NCBI GenBank assembly: GCA_964593925.1
Contig: CAZQKM010000009.1
Span: forward strand, 26,127 to 90,126
Direction of reading: 5' to 3'
Length of the DNA: 64,000 nucleotides
From: Oleidesulfovibrio sp964593925
GTDB lineage: Bacteria; Desulfobacterota; Desulfovibrionia; Desulfovibrionales; Desulfovibrionaceae
The position numbers were made by a program, and so were the translations under genes. Below the pieces are notes generated by a model. It was not told the DNA's origin. It searched no databases and was given only the letters and a program-made list of their open reading frames with translations. Shown piece after piece: positions 8,561-17,703 of this stretch. Position 1 is the stretch's first letter; each line of letters opens with the position of its first letter.

Positions 8561-9025
8561 ATGATGGAATCGTTGCTCGGCAATCTTGTCCGCCAAAAGG
8601 GTGCGCTGGAATACCTTGCCATGTTACTGGAGGAAGAGTTTGCCCAGTTGCGTGCACGCCGCCCCGATGATGTGAGCCATACGGAAATGATGATCCACGA
8701 ATTGATGCGTCAGATAGCATCTGAGCGTGTGGGGCTGAAAGAATCCATGAACGGCGTACGGCTGCTGGACTATTGTGAAAGCCTTGAACCGCAGGCAGCA
8801 GCCCAAGTGCGTGACCTGCTGGAACATATTGATGCCCTTGAGCAGAGCTGTTCTCGTGCTGCTTCACGCAATGCCGAAATGGTTTTGGCACTGATGGACC
8901 AAAGCCAGAAGATGCTTTCATTCATGCATGAGCGCATCCAGCCTGAAACCCGTACGACGTATGGGGGGCAGGGGCGCTATGCCACACACAGGCCGCAGGC
9001 CGCTCTGGTAAGCGGGAGGCTGTGA
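8561..9025 (+). CDS. flgN: Flagellar export chaperone FlgN
   Basis: 154 residues, almost all helical, with no signal peptide. The pattern (long N-terminal helix with LLEEEFAQLRARR, LDYCESL, and a C-terminal helix with EMVLALMDQSQKM) and the position just before flgK and flgL fit FlgN, the type III chaperone for the hook-filament junction proteins. Its TGA overlaps the flgK ATG. No separate flgM is seen between flgJ and flgN, unlike many flagellar operons. Confidence 0.82.
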   Translation: MMESLLGNLVRQKGALEYLAMLLEEEFAQLRARRPDDVSHTEMMIHELMRQIASERVGLKESMNGVRLLDYCESLEPQAAAQVRDLLEHIDALEQSCSRAASRNAEMVLALMDQSQKMLSFMHERIQPETRTTYGGQGRYATHRPQAALVSGRL

Positions 9026-11115
9026 TGTCACTTAACTCACTGCTCAGCATCGGCAAGGACGCGCTTTTTGCATCGCAAAGCGCTATTCATACCACAGGTA
9101 ACAATATCGCCAATGTGAATACGTTGGGTTATTCACGCCAGGCAGTGCGTTTTGAGGCGAGGATGTCCCTTGACTGGTCCCCCGGACAGATGGGTACTGG
9201 GGTCAAGGCGGCTGAAGTCTTTCGCTATTTTAATAAATTTATTGAAGAGGAATACCACGACAAGTTTGCCACAGAGCAACGCTGGAAGGCTCAGCACGAT
9301 ATGCTGCAAAGTGTGGAAAGCCTGTTTAACGAATCCAATTCACAGGGTATCAACGCTGCACTGGCAAACTTTTTTAGCGACTGGCAGCAGCTTGCTCAGC
9401 GGCCCGATGATCAGGCCAGTCGCGAAGCGTTGCTTGCCCATAGTCAGAGCCTTACCAGCCTCATCAATAGTACTGCCAACTCCATGAAGCAGATGGAGAT
9501 GGAGATGGACACCTTCATCCGGCAGGAGGTGGAGGCGGCCAACAAGCTCATCAAAGATATTGCCGAGCTGAACCGCGTCATTCAGGTACATGATATTCCT
9601 GGCTCAAACAACGCCAATACCCTGCTTGACGAACGCAACCTCAAAGTACGCCAGCTTGCGGAAAAGTTGGATATCGACGTTTATGACAGGGGAAGTGGCG
9701 ATTTTGCTGTGTATACCAAGGGGGGGCATACCCTGGTTGATGGTGGGGAGTCGTTCGAGCTGAGCTTTGAGGGCCCTAAGTCAACCACCATTGCCCGTGG
9801 TGAGCCACCTTTTGACGGCGAACTGATCTTTGAGGGATCATCCAGCCGTGAATATACCCTTGAGATGGTTACCGGCGGTGCGGTAGATGGCGCGGCTACA
9901 TTTAAGGTGTCTTATGATGGCGGTCGTACATGGTTGACAGATGAGAGCACGGGTCAGCCCAAGCTGTTTAGTGCCAACAGCGAGACAGGCAAAGTCAATG
10001 TGGACGGGCTTGAAATATATTTCAACGCAGGCACCAATGATCTTGCAGCAGGCGATCAGTTCATCATTGTACCCAAAAGTGCTTTGTACTGGGTACGTCC
10101 CACCACAGAGCCCTTGAATATCAGCCCGTTGCGGCTTGCGGACGGCGGGGATGCCTCCAACAGGCTGGTAGGTGGAACCATAGCCGGCTATATGAACTTT
10201 CGTGACGCAAACCTGGGTAAGTACCAGGCGCAGCTGGATGCTTTTGCGCGCGAACTTGCATGGCAAGTAAACTTTTTGCACAGCCAAGGTGCTGGCTCGT
10301 CACATTTTGGGTATGTCCGGGGCAATGACAAGGTCAATGACACAAGTGCTGCGCTGGGTTCAGCCAGCTCGGGGTTGTCATATTTTGATAAGCTGCAGGC
10401 CGGTAACCTGACAATGTACTTTTTTGACGCCACGTCGGGTGAGTTGGCTTCTGGGGCGTCCTTCGGGCCTCTGGATTTTGGTAGTGGTGCAAACTTTGAC
10501 CCTGCCGCGCACTCTTTGGACGATGTGGCAAATGCCATTAATACGCAGTGGGGTGGCTATGTCACTGCCAGCATCAGCGACAAGCAATTGGTACTGGAAG
10601 CTGCTGACGGATATACGTTTGGCTTTGCCGACGATAGCTCCGGGTTGCTGGCCGCCTTGGGTATCAATACATATTTTCAGGGTGATTCGGCCAGTTCACT
10701 GGATGTGCGCCCAGAAATATTGGCTGATGCCAGCAAGATCAATGCGGGCCGCATCAATGGTGGGGCTGAGGCCAACCTGGGTGATAACGATACAGCCAAC
10801 GTCATATTCGCCCTGGCCAGTAAGGCTCTTGATATTTCTTCAAGCTTTGGCACGGGGCGTGGTCAGAGCCTTTCAGAGTACTTTAACGGCATAGCGGCCA
10901 GTGTGGGTTCTGATACAGCCCAGGCCAAGTTTGGTGCAGATTTTTATGGTACCCTGGCAGACGACTTGAGCGCGCGCCAAGATGCAGTTTCCGGGGTAAA
11001 CCTTGATGAAGAGATGAGTAGCCTTGTAAAGTTTCAGCATTCATATAAGGCAGCGGCCAAACTGGTGACCACTGCCGATGAAATGTTACAGGTTCTCCTG
11101 GGGCTTAAGCAGTAG
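9025..11115 (+). CDS. flgK: Flagellar hook-associated protein 1 FlgK
   Basis: 696 residues. The N-terminus has the axial-protein motif SAIHTTGNNIANVNTLGYSRQAV and the C-terminus the matching VNLDEEMSSLVKFQHSYKAAAKLVTTADEMLQVLL, so it is complete. It is longer than the about 550-residue enteric form because of central inserts: a beta module at about 272-359 with YDGGRTW and LAAGDQFIIVP, and a flagellin-hook-IN-like part at about 460-560. ATG at 9025 is used (GGGAGG upstream; overlaps the flgN stop). FlgK forms the hook-filament junction with FlgL. Confidence 0.95.
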   Translation: MSLNSLLSIGKDALFASQSAIHTTGNNIANVNTLGYSRQAVRFEARMSLDWSPGQMGTGVKAAEVFRYFNKFIEEEYHDKFATEQRWKAQHDMLQSVESLFNESNSQGINAALANFFSDWQQLAQRPDDQASREALLAHSQSLTSLINSTANSMKQMEMEMDTFIRQEVEAANKLIKDIAELNRVIQVHDIPGSNNANTLLDERNLKVRQLAEKLDIDVYDRGSGDFAVYTKGGHTLVDGGESFELSFEGPKSTTIARGEPPFDGELIFEGSSSREYTLEMVTGGAVDGAATFKVSYDGGRTWLTDESTGQPKLFSANSETGKVNVDGLEIYFNAGTNDLAAGDQFIIVPKSALYWVRPTTEPLNISPLRLADGGDASNRLVGGTIAGYMNFRDANLGKYQAQLDAFARELAWQVNFLHSQGAGSSHFGYVRGNDKVNDTSAALGSASSGLSYFDKLQAGNLTMYFFDATSGELASGASFGPLDFGSGANFDPAAHSLDDVANAINTQWGGYVTASISDKQLVLEAADGYTFGFADDSSGLLAALGINTYFQGDSASSLDVRPEILADASKINAGRINGGAEANLGDNDTANVIFALASKALDISSSFGTGRGQSLSEYFNGIAASVGSDTAQAKFGADFYGTLADDLSARQDAVSGVNLDEEMSSLVKFQHSYKAAAKLVTTADEMLQVLLGLKQ

Positions 11116-11160
11116 CTTTGTGTATCGGTTACGGCACTTTCCGGGGCGGAGGATAACATC

Positions 11161-12675
11161 ATGCGAGTATCGCAACGCAGCCTTTTTGATAATTTTGTCA
11201 ACAATATGAATATGTCGTTGGCAAATCTTATGGATTCCAACATTCAGGCGGCCAGTCAGAAGCGTATCAACAAGCCTTCTGATGATCCGGTGGGTGCTGC
11301 GCGTGTTCTTGGCTACCGTGATTCGCTTGCCGCCATTCAGCAGTACCGCAGCAGTGTAAGCACCGCCACAAGTTGGCTCGGTAGTGCCGACCAGGCGTTG
11401 ATGCAGGTCAATACTGTGTTGACCAGAATCAAGGGGCTTGCCGAACAGGCTGCCACGGGTACGCTGGATGCGCATAACCGCGAACAGATCAGCTACGAGC
11501 TGCGGCAACAGTTTTCACAACTCATCAACCTTGCCAATACCCAGGTGGAAGGCAGGCATATTTTTGCCGGGCATAAAACCGGGCAGCCGGCCTTTACAGA
11601 GGGGCTCAGCGTTTCTACCCGTGATGCTGCGTTTTCTGGAGCCTCTTTTGCCGTAAGTGGCAGCCTGGAAAGGAGCATGCTGGTGCAGTTTACCACCGAT
11701 GGTGAGGTGGGAACAGACGCCCTTGACTATCGGTACTCTACAGACGGCGGGCAGACATGGGAGACAGGTACGCTGGCTGCCGGAGAGACCAAGTTGGTTG
11801 CAGGCAGTGTGCGGGTGGACTTGGAGGCAGGACGCACTGTAAGCGCTGTGGATACTGATAATCCGCACGAAACAGACAACGGTACATGGTTGTATGTCCG
11901 GCCCACTGCAATATATCAGGGCGACGATAACGAGCAGAGTACCGTGCAGTCTTACGGAAACAGCAGTGTGGCCGCGGCTGGCAATGGGTTTTTCAAAAGC
12001 GATGTTTTGGTACGCGTTGACTCCGGTTCTGACCTTGCATCGGCCATTACCTATTCATACAGCCTTGATAATGGTAGTACATGGATAGAGGGTAACACAG
12101 CCTCCGGCGCGGGTAGTTCGGCTTCGTTGCTTGTACCCGGAGGCTTTCTGGAGCTTTCGTCAGGCGCGGGTACAAGCCTTGCTCCTGGTGACCAGTTTGT
12201 CATACGGCCGCATCGCGCGGATATCCGGCTGGAAATTTCGCCTAATGAATTTTTGACCATTAACAGTGTGGGCAAAAATGTGTTTGGTGGTATATATAAC
12301 CCTGTGGGTGGCTCAGCTCCTGTCACAGCCCTTGGTGGCGATACCCGCAACTTGTTTGAAGTGGTGGGCGAGCTCGTGGCGTTCAGTGAGACCAATAATC
12401 AGGACGGTATCCAGCATTCTCTTGCCGCTCTAGATGATGTTGGGCGACATATTATGACCCAGGCGGCCAGTATAGGGGGGCGCGAAAACCGCCTTGAGGT
12501 TGCTGAAAACGTGTTGACAACGTTGGAGTTGGACGACAGAAATCGAATGAGTGCCCTTGAAGACGTGGATGTGGCTGAATTGATGACGAGACTTGCCCAG
12601 CAGCAGCTGATATACAATAGTGTATTGAAGTCATCGTCCATGATCATGCAGATGAACCTGACGAACTATCTGTAA
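11161..12675 (+). CDS. flgL: Flagellar hook-associated protein 3 FlgL, enlarged by two repeated modules
   Basis: 504 residues against about 317 in Salmonella. N-terminal flagellin-like helices (MRVSQRSLFDNFVNNMNMSLANL, RINKPSDDPVGAARVL) and the C-terminal helix (LTTLELDDRNRMSALEDVDVAELMTRLAQQQLIYNSVLKSS) are intact. The extra length is two copies of a beta module at about 166-253 and 280-360, each with a Y-x-x-D-x-G-x-TW core, related to the insert in FlgK. FlgL is the second hook-filament junction protein. csrA follows 12 bases later. Confidence 0.94.
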   Translation: MRVSQRSLFDNFVNNMNMSLANLMDSNIQAASQKRINKPSDDPVGAARVLGYRDSLAAIQQYRSSVSTATSWLGSADQALMQVNTVLTRIKGLAEQAATGTLDAHNREQISYELRQQFSQLINLANTQVEGRHIFAGHKTGQPAFTEGLSVSTRDAAFSGASFAVSGSLERSMLVQFTTDGEVGTDALDYRYSTDGGQTWETGTLAAGETKLVAGSVRVDLEAGRTVSAVDTDNPHETDNGTWLYVRPTAIYQGDDNEQSTVQSYGNSSVAAAGNGFFKSDVLVRVDSGSDLASAITYSYSLDNGSTWIEGNTASGAGSSASLLVPGGFLELSSGAGTSLAPGDQFVIRPHRADIRLEISPNEFLTINSVGKNVFGGIYNPVGGSAPVTALGGDTRNLFEVVGELVAFSETNNQDGIQHSLAALDDVGRHIMTQAASIGGRENRLEVAENVLTTLELDDRNRMSALEDVDVAELMTRLAQQQLIYNSVLKSSSMIMQMNLTNYL

Positions 12676-12687
12676 AATGAGTCGTGT

Positions 12688-12924
12688 ATGTTGATACTCA
12701 CGCGCCGCCCGGGAGAAAGCCTGTATCTGGGCGACACCATCAAGATTACGGTCCTGAGCATTCAGGGTAAACAGATCAAGATTGGTCTTGATGTACCTGA
12801 CGACATGACCGTGTACCGCGAAGAGGTGTACTTGCGCGTTCGTGACCAAAACCGTCAGGCTCTTGAAACCAGCGATGCAGATCTGCTCGCGGCAACGCAA
12901 TTATGGCATGTGAAAAAACAATAG
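12688..12924 (+). CDS. csrA: Carbon storage/flagellin translation regulator CsrA
   Basis: 78 residues starting MLILTRRPGESLYLGDTIKITVL, the CsrA beta-barrel signature, with IKIGLDVPDDMTVYREEVYLRV. CsrA binds GGA motifs in mRNA and blocks flagellin translation until FliW removes it. No good ribosome site is visible, so translation is probably coupled to flgL, whose stop is 12 bases upstream. The C-terminus carries a longer tail than the enteric protein, typical of CsrA that pairs with FliW. The 3' end overlaps fliW by 22 bases. Confidence 0.97.
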   Translation: MLILTRRPGESLYLGDTIKITVLSIQGKQIKIGLDVPDDMTVYREEVYLRVRDQNRQALETSDADLLAATQLWHVKKQ

Positions 12925-13382
12925 CAATTCAGACGCGCCTTGGGCAGCGGAGCATTTTGTCCAGCAAGATACTCTATTTCCCGCGCGGACTCATGGGGTT
13001 TGAGCAGCAACACGAGTTTACGTTGCTCAAGCTACGGGATGAGTCGCCCTTTTTGGTGCTGCAAAGCCTTGACGATGCTCGTCTTGGATTGCTGGTGGCT
13101 GATCCATACAGCTTTTTGTCCGACTACCAGGTAACTGTGAACGATGCAGAGCAAAAGCTTCTGCGGCTCAAGAGTATCCGGCAGGTGGCGGTGCTTGTGA
13201 CTGTATCTATTCCTCCTGGCAAGCCCCACAAGACAGCCTTGAGTCTGAGTGGCCCCATATTGGTCAACCATGAGGCCAAACTGGGTTTGCAGATACCGCA
13301 AATAGAGGGCAGATACCCTGCACAGGTGTACGTGCATCCGCAAGAGGATGCTTCAGGGCCTAAAGATACGAAGGGTGTGTAG
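12903..13382 (+). CDS. fliW: Flagellar assembly factor FliW, CsrA antagonist
   Basis: 159 residues with FliW motifs: ILYFPRGLMGFEQQHEFTLL near the start, ESPFLVLQSLDDARLGLLVADPYSFLSDYQV, and the C-terminal GPILVNHEAKLGLQIP block. FliW binds CsrA allosterically and also flagellin, forming the partner-switch that couples filament export to flagellin translation. It overlaps csrA and closes the flagellar operon. The last about 15 residues are a non-conserved tail. Confidence 0.93.
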   Translation: MACEKTIAIQTRLGQRSILSSKILYFPRGLMGFEQQHEFTLLKLRDESPFLVLQSLDDARLGLLVADPYSFLSDYQVTVNDAEQKLLRLKSIRQVAVLVTVSIPPGKPHKTALSLSGPILVNHEAKLGLQIPQIEGRYPAQVYVHPQEDASGPKDTKGV

Positions 13383-14139
13383 CAGTTGTCCCAGTTGGGC
13401 ACATCCCCCATTGCGTATGTTCCTGGGTTTGCATCTTGTACGCGGACTGGTTACATATGCTGTGATTGCAGATACATAATAAATAATTTTTTTTAGACCT
13501 CACCACATGGGCGTTTTTTTCTATGCACATGCAAAAATAAACAACTCTGTTTTTTCTTTTGTGTTCGGTGGGGTACTTGTTTTTTTATAATCTTGAAATG
13601 TATAAAAAAGTGCGTGTAGTCTTTGTTTGTGTAGTTCAATGTATAGATGAACATATTTTGTTCGCCTTATCCAAAATATTTTATTATTTTACGTACAGTT
13701 CACTATCTGCAATATATTTTTGTGCGTCATGTGTATATGCAGTATGCATTATGAGTTGGTTTATAAGTAGAAAATAAAATGTATGATTGGCATAATATGA
13801 AGGAAGAATACATGCAGTTGCCAATAATATAATAAAAGTTGATTTTATTCCATTCCTGAAAAGTACGCTCTTTTCAAAGCCGTTACCACAGGCATCATTG
13901 TAATGCATTCCAATTGTAACGAAACACAAAAATTTTATGCAATTTTTCATGACAGTATAGATATATTGCGCAAATTCTTTCTTGTATTTTTGTGATAAAA
14001 GGTAAAAATCAAGTTGTGGCATGTTTGTCTTTTTTTTTAAAGTATGTCAAAAAAATGTAACATATGCGTAGTATGCATGTTTCTGTCGTGTACATGGCTA
14101 ACTGTTTTGTCGTGTGATGTTGTATAGGTATAAATGTAG
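13383..14139. other. AT-rich intergenic island, no supported gene
   Basis: About 757 bases, much richer in A+T than either neighbour from about 13,460 onward. Short reading frames on both strands (for example 13,559-13,777 plus and 13,684-14,022 minus) lack ribosome sites and recognisable domains. No clear intrinsic terminator for fliW is seen, only a weak hairpin near 13,385-13,405. It separates the flagellar operon from the convergent deacetylase gene. Confidence 0.6.
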
Positions 14140-15900
14140 CTACTGACGCAATGAATCCACCATTCCTTCATGCAGCCCTGTGAAAAAGTTGCGTGCGTTT
14201 ACCCCCAGGGATCGGATGCGGTAGCCGCCTTCCTGAATGACCAGGGTGTGCAGCCCCAGCCTGCCGATAAGCCTTCCATTATGGGCAAAATCCTTTGCCG
14301 TCAGGTTCCATGTGCCGGTGGGGTCGCCTTGGGCAGGATCAAGTCCTAATCCGATAATGAGAAACGTCGGCTTGAAGGCACGTATGCAGTCAAGGGCGCG
14401 TTTCAACACATTGGCATATTGTTGACCGTCTACCTTTTCCAGCAGGGGAAAATTTTTGTTACATCCTGCCCCTTCGTCTTCTCCTATTTCTTCTGAAAAA
14501 CCGCTAAAGTACGGATATGCAAACCGCGGGTGCCCATGAATGGACACTGTAAGCACATCGCTGCGCTTGTAAAAAATATTTTGGGTACCATTGCCGTGAT
14601 GGTAGTCAACATCAAGTATAGCCACCCGCGCAAATGTAGCCAGATGCTGTGCTGCCACTGCGGAGGTATTGAAGTAGCAGAATCCGCCAAAAGCTGCATG
14701 TTCTGCATGATGGCCTGGGGGGCGGACCAGAGCATAGGCAAGCCTTCTGCCCTTCAGCAAGTGGTCGGCTGCGGTCAATCCGCAGTCCACAGCTCTCTTT
14801 GCGGCAAGAAATGCATTTGCGTTTAACGGCGTGAAGGTATCTATGCAGTAATATCCTGCCCGAACAGGCAATTCGCGTGGGGGGCGTGAGGGATTACGTA
14901 TGGGAAATACATATGGATACAACGACTTTCCCTCAGGCAGGCGCGAACACATTTTTTTCAGGTAAGTAACGTATTCTTTGCTGTGTACGGCAGTGATGTG
15001 TGCTTCGGAATAATGCTGCACCGGGACTTCCTCAAACAAGTTTGTTATGAGTAGTGCTTTGCGTATGCTTGCGATACGTACCGGAGACTCCACATAACCG
15101 CGTTCACGAATATGATGGATGTCGTGCTTATCATTAACAACCATGACTATCCGCAGGTCGTTACTTATTTTTGCGGGTTTCGCCGGACTTGCCGTGTCAT
15201 CAACTTTGGAGCTGTACCGCGGCTCGCGCAATTGCATGCGAGTATCAGAAAAGGAAAGTACCACCATTTCGGTATATTCTGGTGAGCATGTTCCCTTGTA
15301 CTTTCTGGTGAGGATGGCTTGTACGATTTTTCGGGCTTTGGTCTTGGATATATTAAATGAACCGCCCAGCGGGTCTGCCACCAGATATGGCGGGCAGTCG
15401 TCTCCTTCTTTCAACGGCGTTTCATATGCTGTGTTGATGATCGGGCGTGCGCCATAGCGTTCATAAAATTTCAGACGAGCCGCATTTTCTTTGAGGGTTG
15501 CGGGACCTGAACATAAGGCTGGGTCGTCGGGCAGGCATTCAAAAAAGAGCGCGGTGTCACCCAGTGCCCGCGCTTCTTCGCGGATGCGTTCATACAGGGC
15601 AGAGCCAATACCGCCACCGCCGTGTTTATTGCTTACAGAGATGTAATCCAGATAGCAGAAGTGCAGGTCTGTAAAATGGCAAAGCAGGGCGAATCCGCGT
15701 ACGTTGGCGCGTCCGTCTTCTGCCACAAATAAAATGGACCTGTATTTTTTTATAAAGGGATCAGAAAGCTGTCTGGGAAGATCCTGAATGTCTTCTTCTC
15801 CCAATAGCGGAAAACGCTCGCGCAATATCTGCTGGGCTTTTTCCACCGCACGCATGTCTGCGGTAATGCGTATGTCGTAGATGGGGCGAATGCGGAACAT
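14140..15900 (-). CDS. GNAT acetyltransferase fused to a histone-deacetylase/acetylpolyamine-amidohydrolase domain
   Basis: 586 residues with a GGAGG ribosome site. Residues about 1-200 are a GNAT domain (acetyl-CoA loop HGGGGIGSALYERI near 93-106). Residues about 250-586 are an arginase-fold deacetylase with all catalytic elements: RPPGHHAE (H397, H398), zinc residues D432 and H434 in DVDYHHGNGTQ, D521, and the transition-state tyrosine Y560 in EGGYR. One chain thus carries both an acetyl-adding and an acetyl-removing fold. Bacterial members often act on acetylated small amines. Last gene of the kamA-like operon, 213 bases after the GNAT gene, so it may also have its own promoter. The substrate is unknown. 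Confidence 0.85.
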   Translation of the reverse strand: MFRIRPIYDIRITADMRAVEKAQQILRERFPLLGEEDIQDLPRQLSDPFIKKYRSILFVAEDGRANVRGFALLCHFTDLHFCYLDYISVSNKHGGGGIGSALYERIREEARALGDTALFFECLPDDPALCSGPATLKENAARLKFYERYGARPIINTAYETPLKEGDDCPPYLVADPLGGSFNISKTKARKIVQAILTRKYKGTCSPEYTEMVVLSFSDTRMQLREPRYSSKVDDTASPAKPAKISNDLRIVMVVNDKHDIHHIRERGYVESPVRIASIRKALLITNLFEEVPVQHYSEAHITAVHSKEYVTYLKKMCSRLPEGKSLYPYVFPIRNPSRPPRELPVRAGYYCIDTFTPLNANAFLAAKRAVDCGLTAADHLLKGRRLAYALVRPPGHHAEHAAFGGFCYFNTSAVAAQHLATFARVAILDVDYHHGNGTQNIFYKRSDVLTVSIHGHPRFAYPYFSGFSEEIGEDEGAGCNKNFPLLEKVDGQQYANVLKRALDCIRAFKPTFLIIGLGLDPAQGDPTGTWNLTAKDFAHNGRLIGRLGLHTLVIQEGGYRIRSLGVNARNFFTGLHEGMVDSLRQ

Positions 15901-16113
15901 GTTGCCTCCGGTAAAGTATTTGATACTGGGTGGTTAGTACGTTTTTTACAAGTAAGACAGTGTGTTGTCGGGCAGATAGGAGCCTTTTGGAAGATGCATG
16001 GGGCTGCTGCTGATTGCTTTGATAGTTCACATGTTGGCTTCAACCCATGTGTACTTTTCTGTATTCATGGTGAAACCACTTGAACAGGTCGATTTGAACG
16101 GTTTGGCAGCCCT

Positions 16114-16632
16114 CTACAGTACTTCCCGCCTGAAAATTATCTTATCGTCGCCTTTGCAGTAGAAATCTTTGAGCACAGCCTCTGCTGTGAATCCTGTTCG
16201 TTCATAAAAACGGCGTGTCGCTGTATACTTTGGCGTGCCTGATGTTTCCGCAAAAAGCAGTCGGCCTCCTGCCCCGCGAACATCGCCTCTCACTTCTTCA
16301 AGCAGGGTTGTCCCCAGCCCCATGTGTTGGCAGTGTGGATTTACGGCGATCCAGTACAGATCATATGTGCCTTCTGTGGCAGGGGTTGGACCGTAGCACG
16401 CATACCCAGCCACAGTCGTTTCCATCTGTGCAAATACAAATAAGTATCCGGAGGCTGCTCCATACTGCAGGTGCTTGATTACAAGCTCCTCTGCAATGTC
16501 AACTTCTTCTGTCGTAAAGAATTCGGTGTCTTTTACAATGGCTTTGACAGTCGCAACATCCGTCGGCAGCACAACTCGGCGGAAGGTGACGCCCTGTGGT
16601 ATTGTTATTGAATGGGGTGTGGTATTACGCAT
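16114..16632 (-). CDS. GNAT family N-acetyltransferase
   Basis: 172 residues from the ATG at 16,632, which overlaps the stop of the ATP-grasp gene by 8 bases and has a purine-rich site upstream; a longer frame exists but runs well into that gene. The acetyl-CoA motif is clear (VNPHCQHMGLGTTLLEEV), preceded by DLYWIAV and followed by YTATRRFYERTGFTAEAVLKDFY. Substrate not known. Its place next to a lysine-aminomutase-like enzyme recalls the beta-lysine acetyltransferase (AblB) pairing of methanogens, but sequence likeness to AblB was not tested. Confidence 0.85.
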   Translation of the reverse strand: MRNTTPHSITIPQGVTFRRVVLPTDVATVKAIVKDTEFFTTEEVDIAEELVIKHLQYGAASGYLFVFAQMETTVAGYACYGPTPATEGTYDLYWIAVNPHCQHMGLGTTLLEEVRGDVRGAGGRLLFAETSGTPKYTATRRFYERTGFTAEAVLKDFYCKGDDKIIFRREVL

Positions 16633-17701
16633 GGCCTTTTCCGGTAGACGATATTCCGTTGCCACAAGCATCCATAACTATCATATCAACGAGAGCGTCA
16701 AAGGGTATCCCGTCTTTGAGCGCTGCAGCCGCCAGCCCTGCATCAGGGGCAATGCAAGGGTTGGAGTTTACATCTATGATGAACGTCCGAAATGGAAGCT
16801 GTGCAGAACCATCTCCGGCCACGCGAAAGTCCACCCGCGCGTATCCTGCAAGGCCAAAAGCCTTCCAGCATGCTGTCGTTGCCTCGCTCAGCATGTCAAG
16901 CAGAGGGATGTCTGACTCTGGAAAGTCAAAACGACGCACGGTGCTGTGGTATTCAAAGGTATCATCATGCCATTTGGCGGCATACCCGACAATTTTTGGC
17001 CTGTCAGCAGTAAAACCGGTAAATGCTAACTCTGCAAAAGGCAGAACTCGCACACCGCCCTGTCCATCTGCAACGGCTGCTATATTAAACTCTCTCCCGT
17101 CAATATAACGCTCTGCAAACCATTGCCCACCATGATTTGATCGGCATCTGGCAAGGGTAGCGGTAACGTCTTCGGTGGCAGTGGCATCCACCAGACAAGA
17201 GTCATCAATACCCAGCGAAGCATGTTCATGGACTGACTTGCACAGGTAGCGGCTCGGCACAAAGGTGTCATGCCCGTGAAACAGCTCGTCCATTCCCCCA
17301 CATGTACCGTCTTCTTTTATCCACGCAGGCGTATGTAGCCCCGCAGCATTCAAGACTTGCTTGCACGTCAGTTTGTCGCCGGAAAGCGTCATCGACTGTG
17401 CATCTGCGCCTGTAAAGGGGATGCCGAGGTGGGCATAGAGTGCCGGAGCCAGCGGAGCCAGCCGGATGTTGTTTTCCAGTTCTTCAACAAGATTGAATAC
17501 AACATCAGGAGCGAAGGTCGACAGTCTTGTACTGGCGGCCTTCAGATCAAGATCCATGGCCATAAGTTCCGCTTTATGTCCGCGGGCAAGCAGTGCCTTG
17601 CGTACGGCATTAGCCTGAGAGAGCGTATCCTCTTGATCCGGCCTGCCTACCAGGCCGTTGGCATCATGGGCGATTGTATTGTGAACAACGGCAATACGCA
17701 T
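16625..17701 (-). CDS. D-alanine-D-alanine-ligase-like ATP-grasp enzyme (second of two)
   Basis: 358 residues. N-terminal part MRIAVVHNTIAHDANG with DVVFNLVEELENN, LGIPFTGADAQSMTLSGDKLTCKQVL (ligase substrate/ATP lobe), then a C-terminal ATP-grasp lobe with RVDFRV and FIIDVNSNPCIAPDAG giving the Mg-binding D-x-N-x-N. Such enzymes join an amino acid or amine to a carboxylate via an acyl phosphate. It begins two bases after the stop of its paralogue, so the pair are cotranscribed. Not a cell-wall Ddl by context: no mur genes are near. Substrates unknown. Confidence 0.85.
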   Translation of the reverse strand: MRIAVVHNTIAHDANGLVGRPDQEDTLSQANAVRKALLARGHKAELMAMDLDLKAASTRLSTFAPDVVFNLVEELENNIRLAPLAPALYAHLGIPFTGADAQSMTLSGDKLTCKQVLNAAGLHTPAWIKEDGTCGGMDELFHGHDTFVPSRYLCKSVHEHASLGIDDSCLVDATATEDVTATLARCRSNHGGQWFAERYIDGREFNIAAVADGQGGVRVLPFAELAFTGFTADRPKIVGYAAKWHDDTFEYHSTVRRFDFPESDIPLLDMLSEATTACWKAFGLAGYARVDFRVAGDGSAQLPFRTFIIDVNSNPCIAPDAGLAAAALKDGIPFDALVDMIVMDACGNGISSTGKGHA

Positions 17702-17703
17702 GG

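Noticed and set aside
13684..14022. 112-codon minus-strand frame in the AT-rich island
   Set aside because: No ribosome site, composition of random AT-rich DNA, no recognisable domain.
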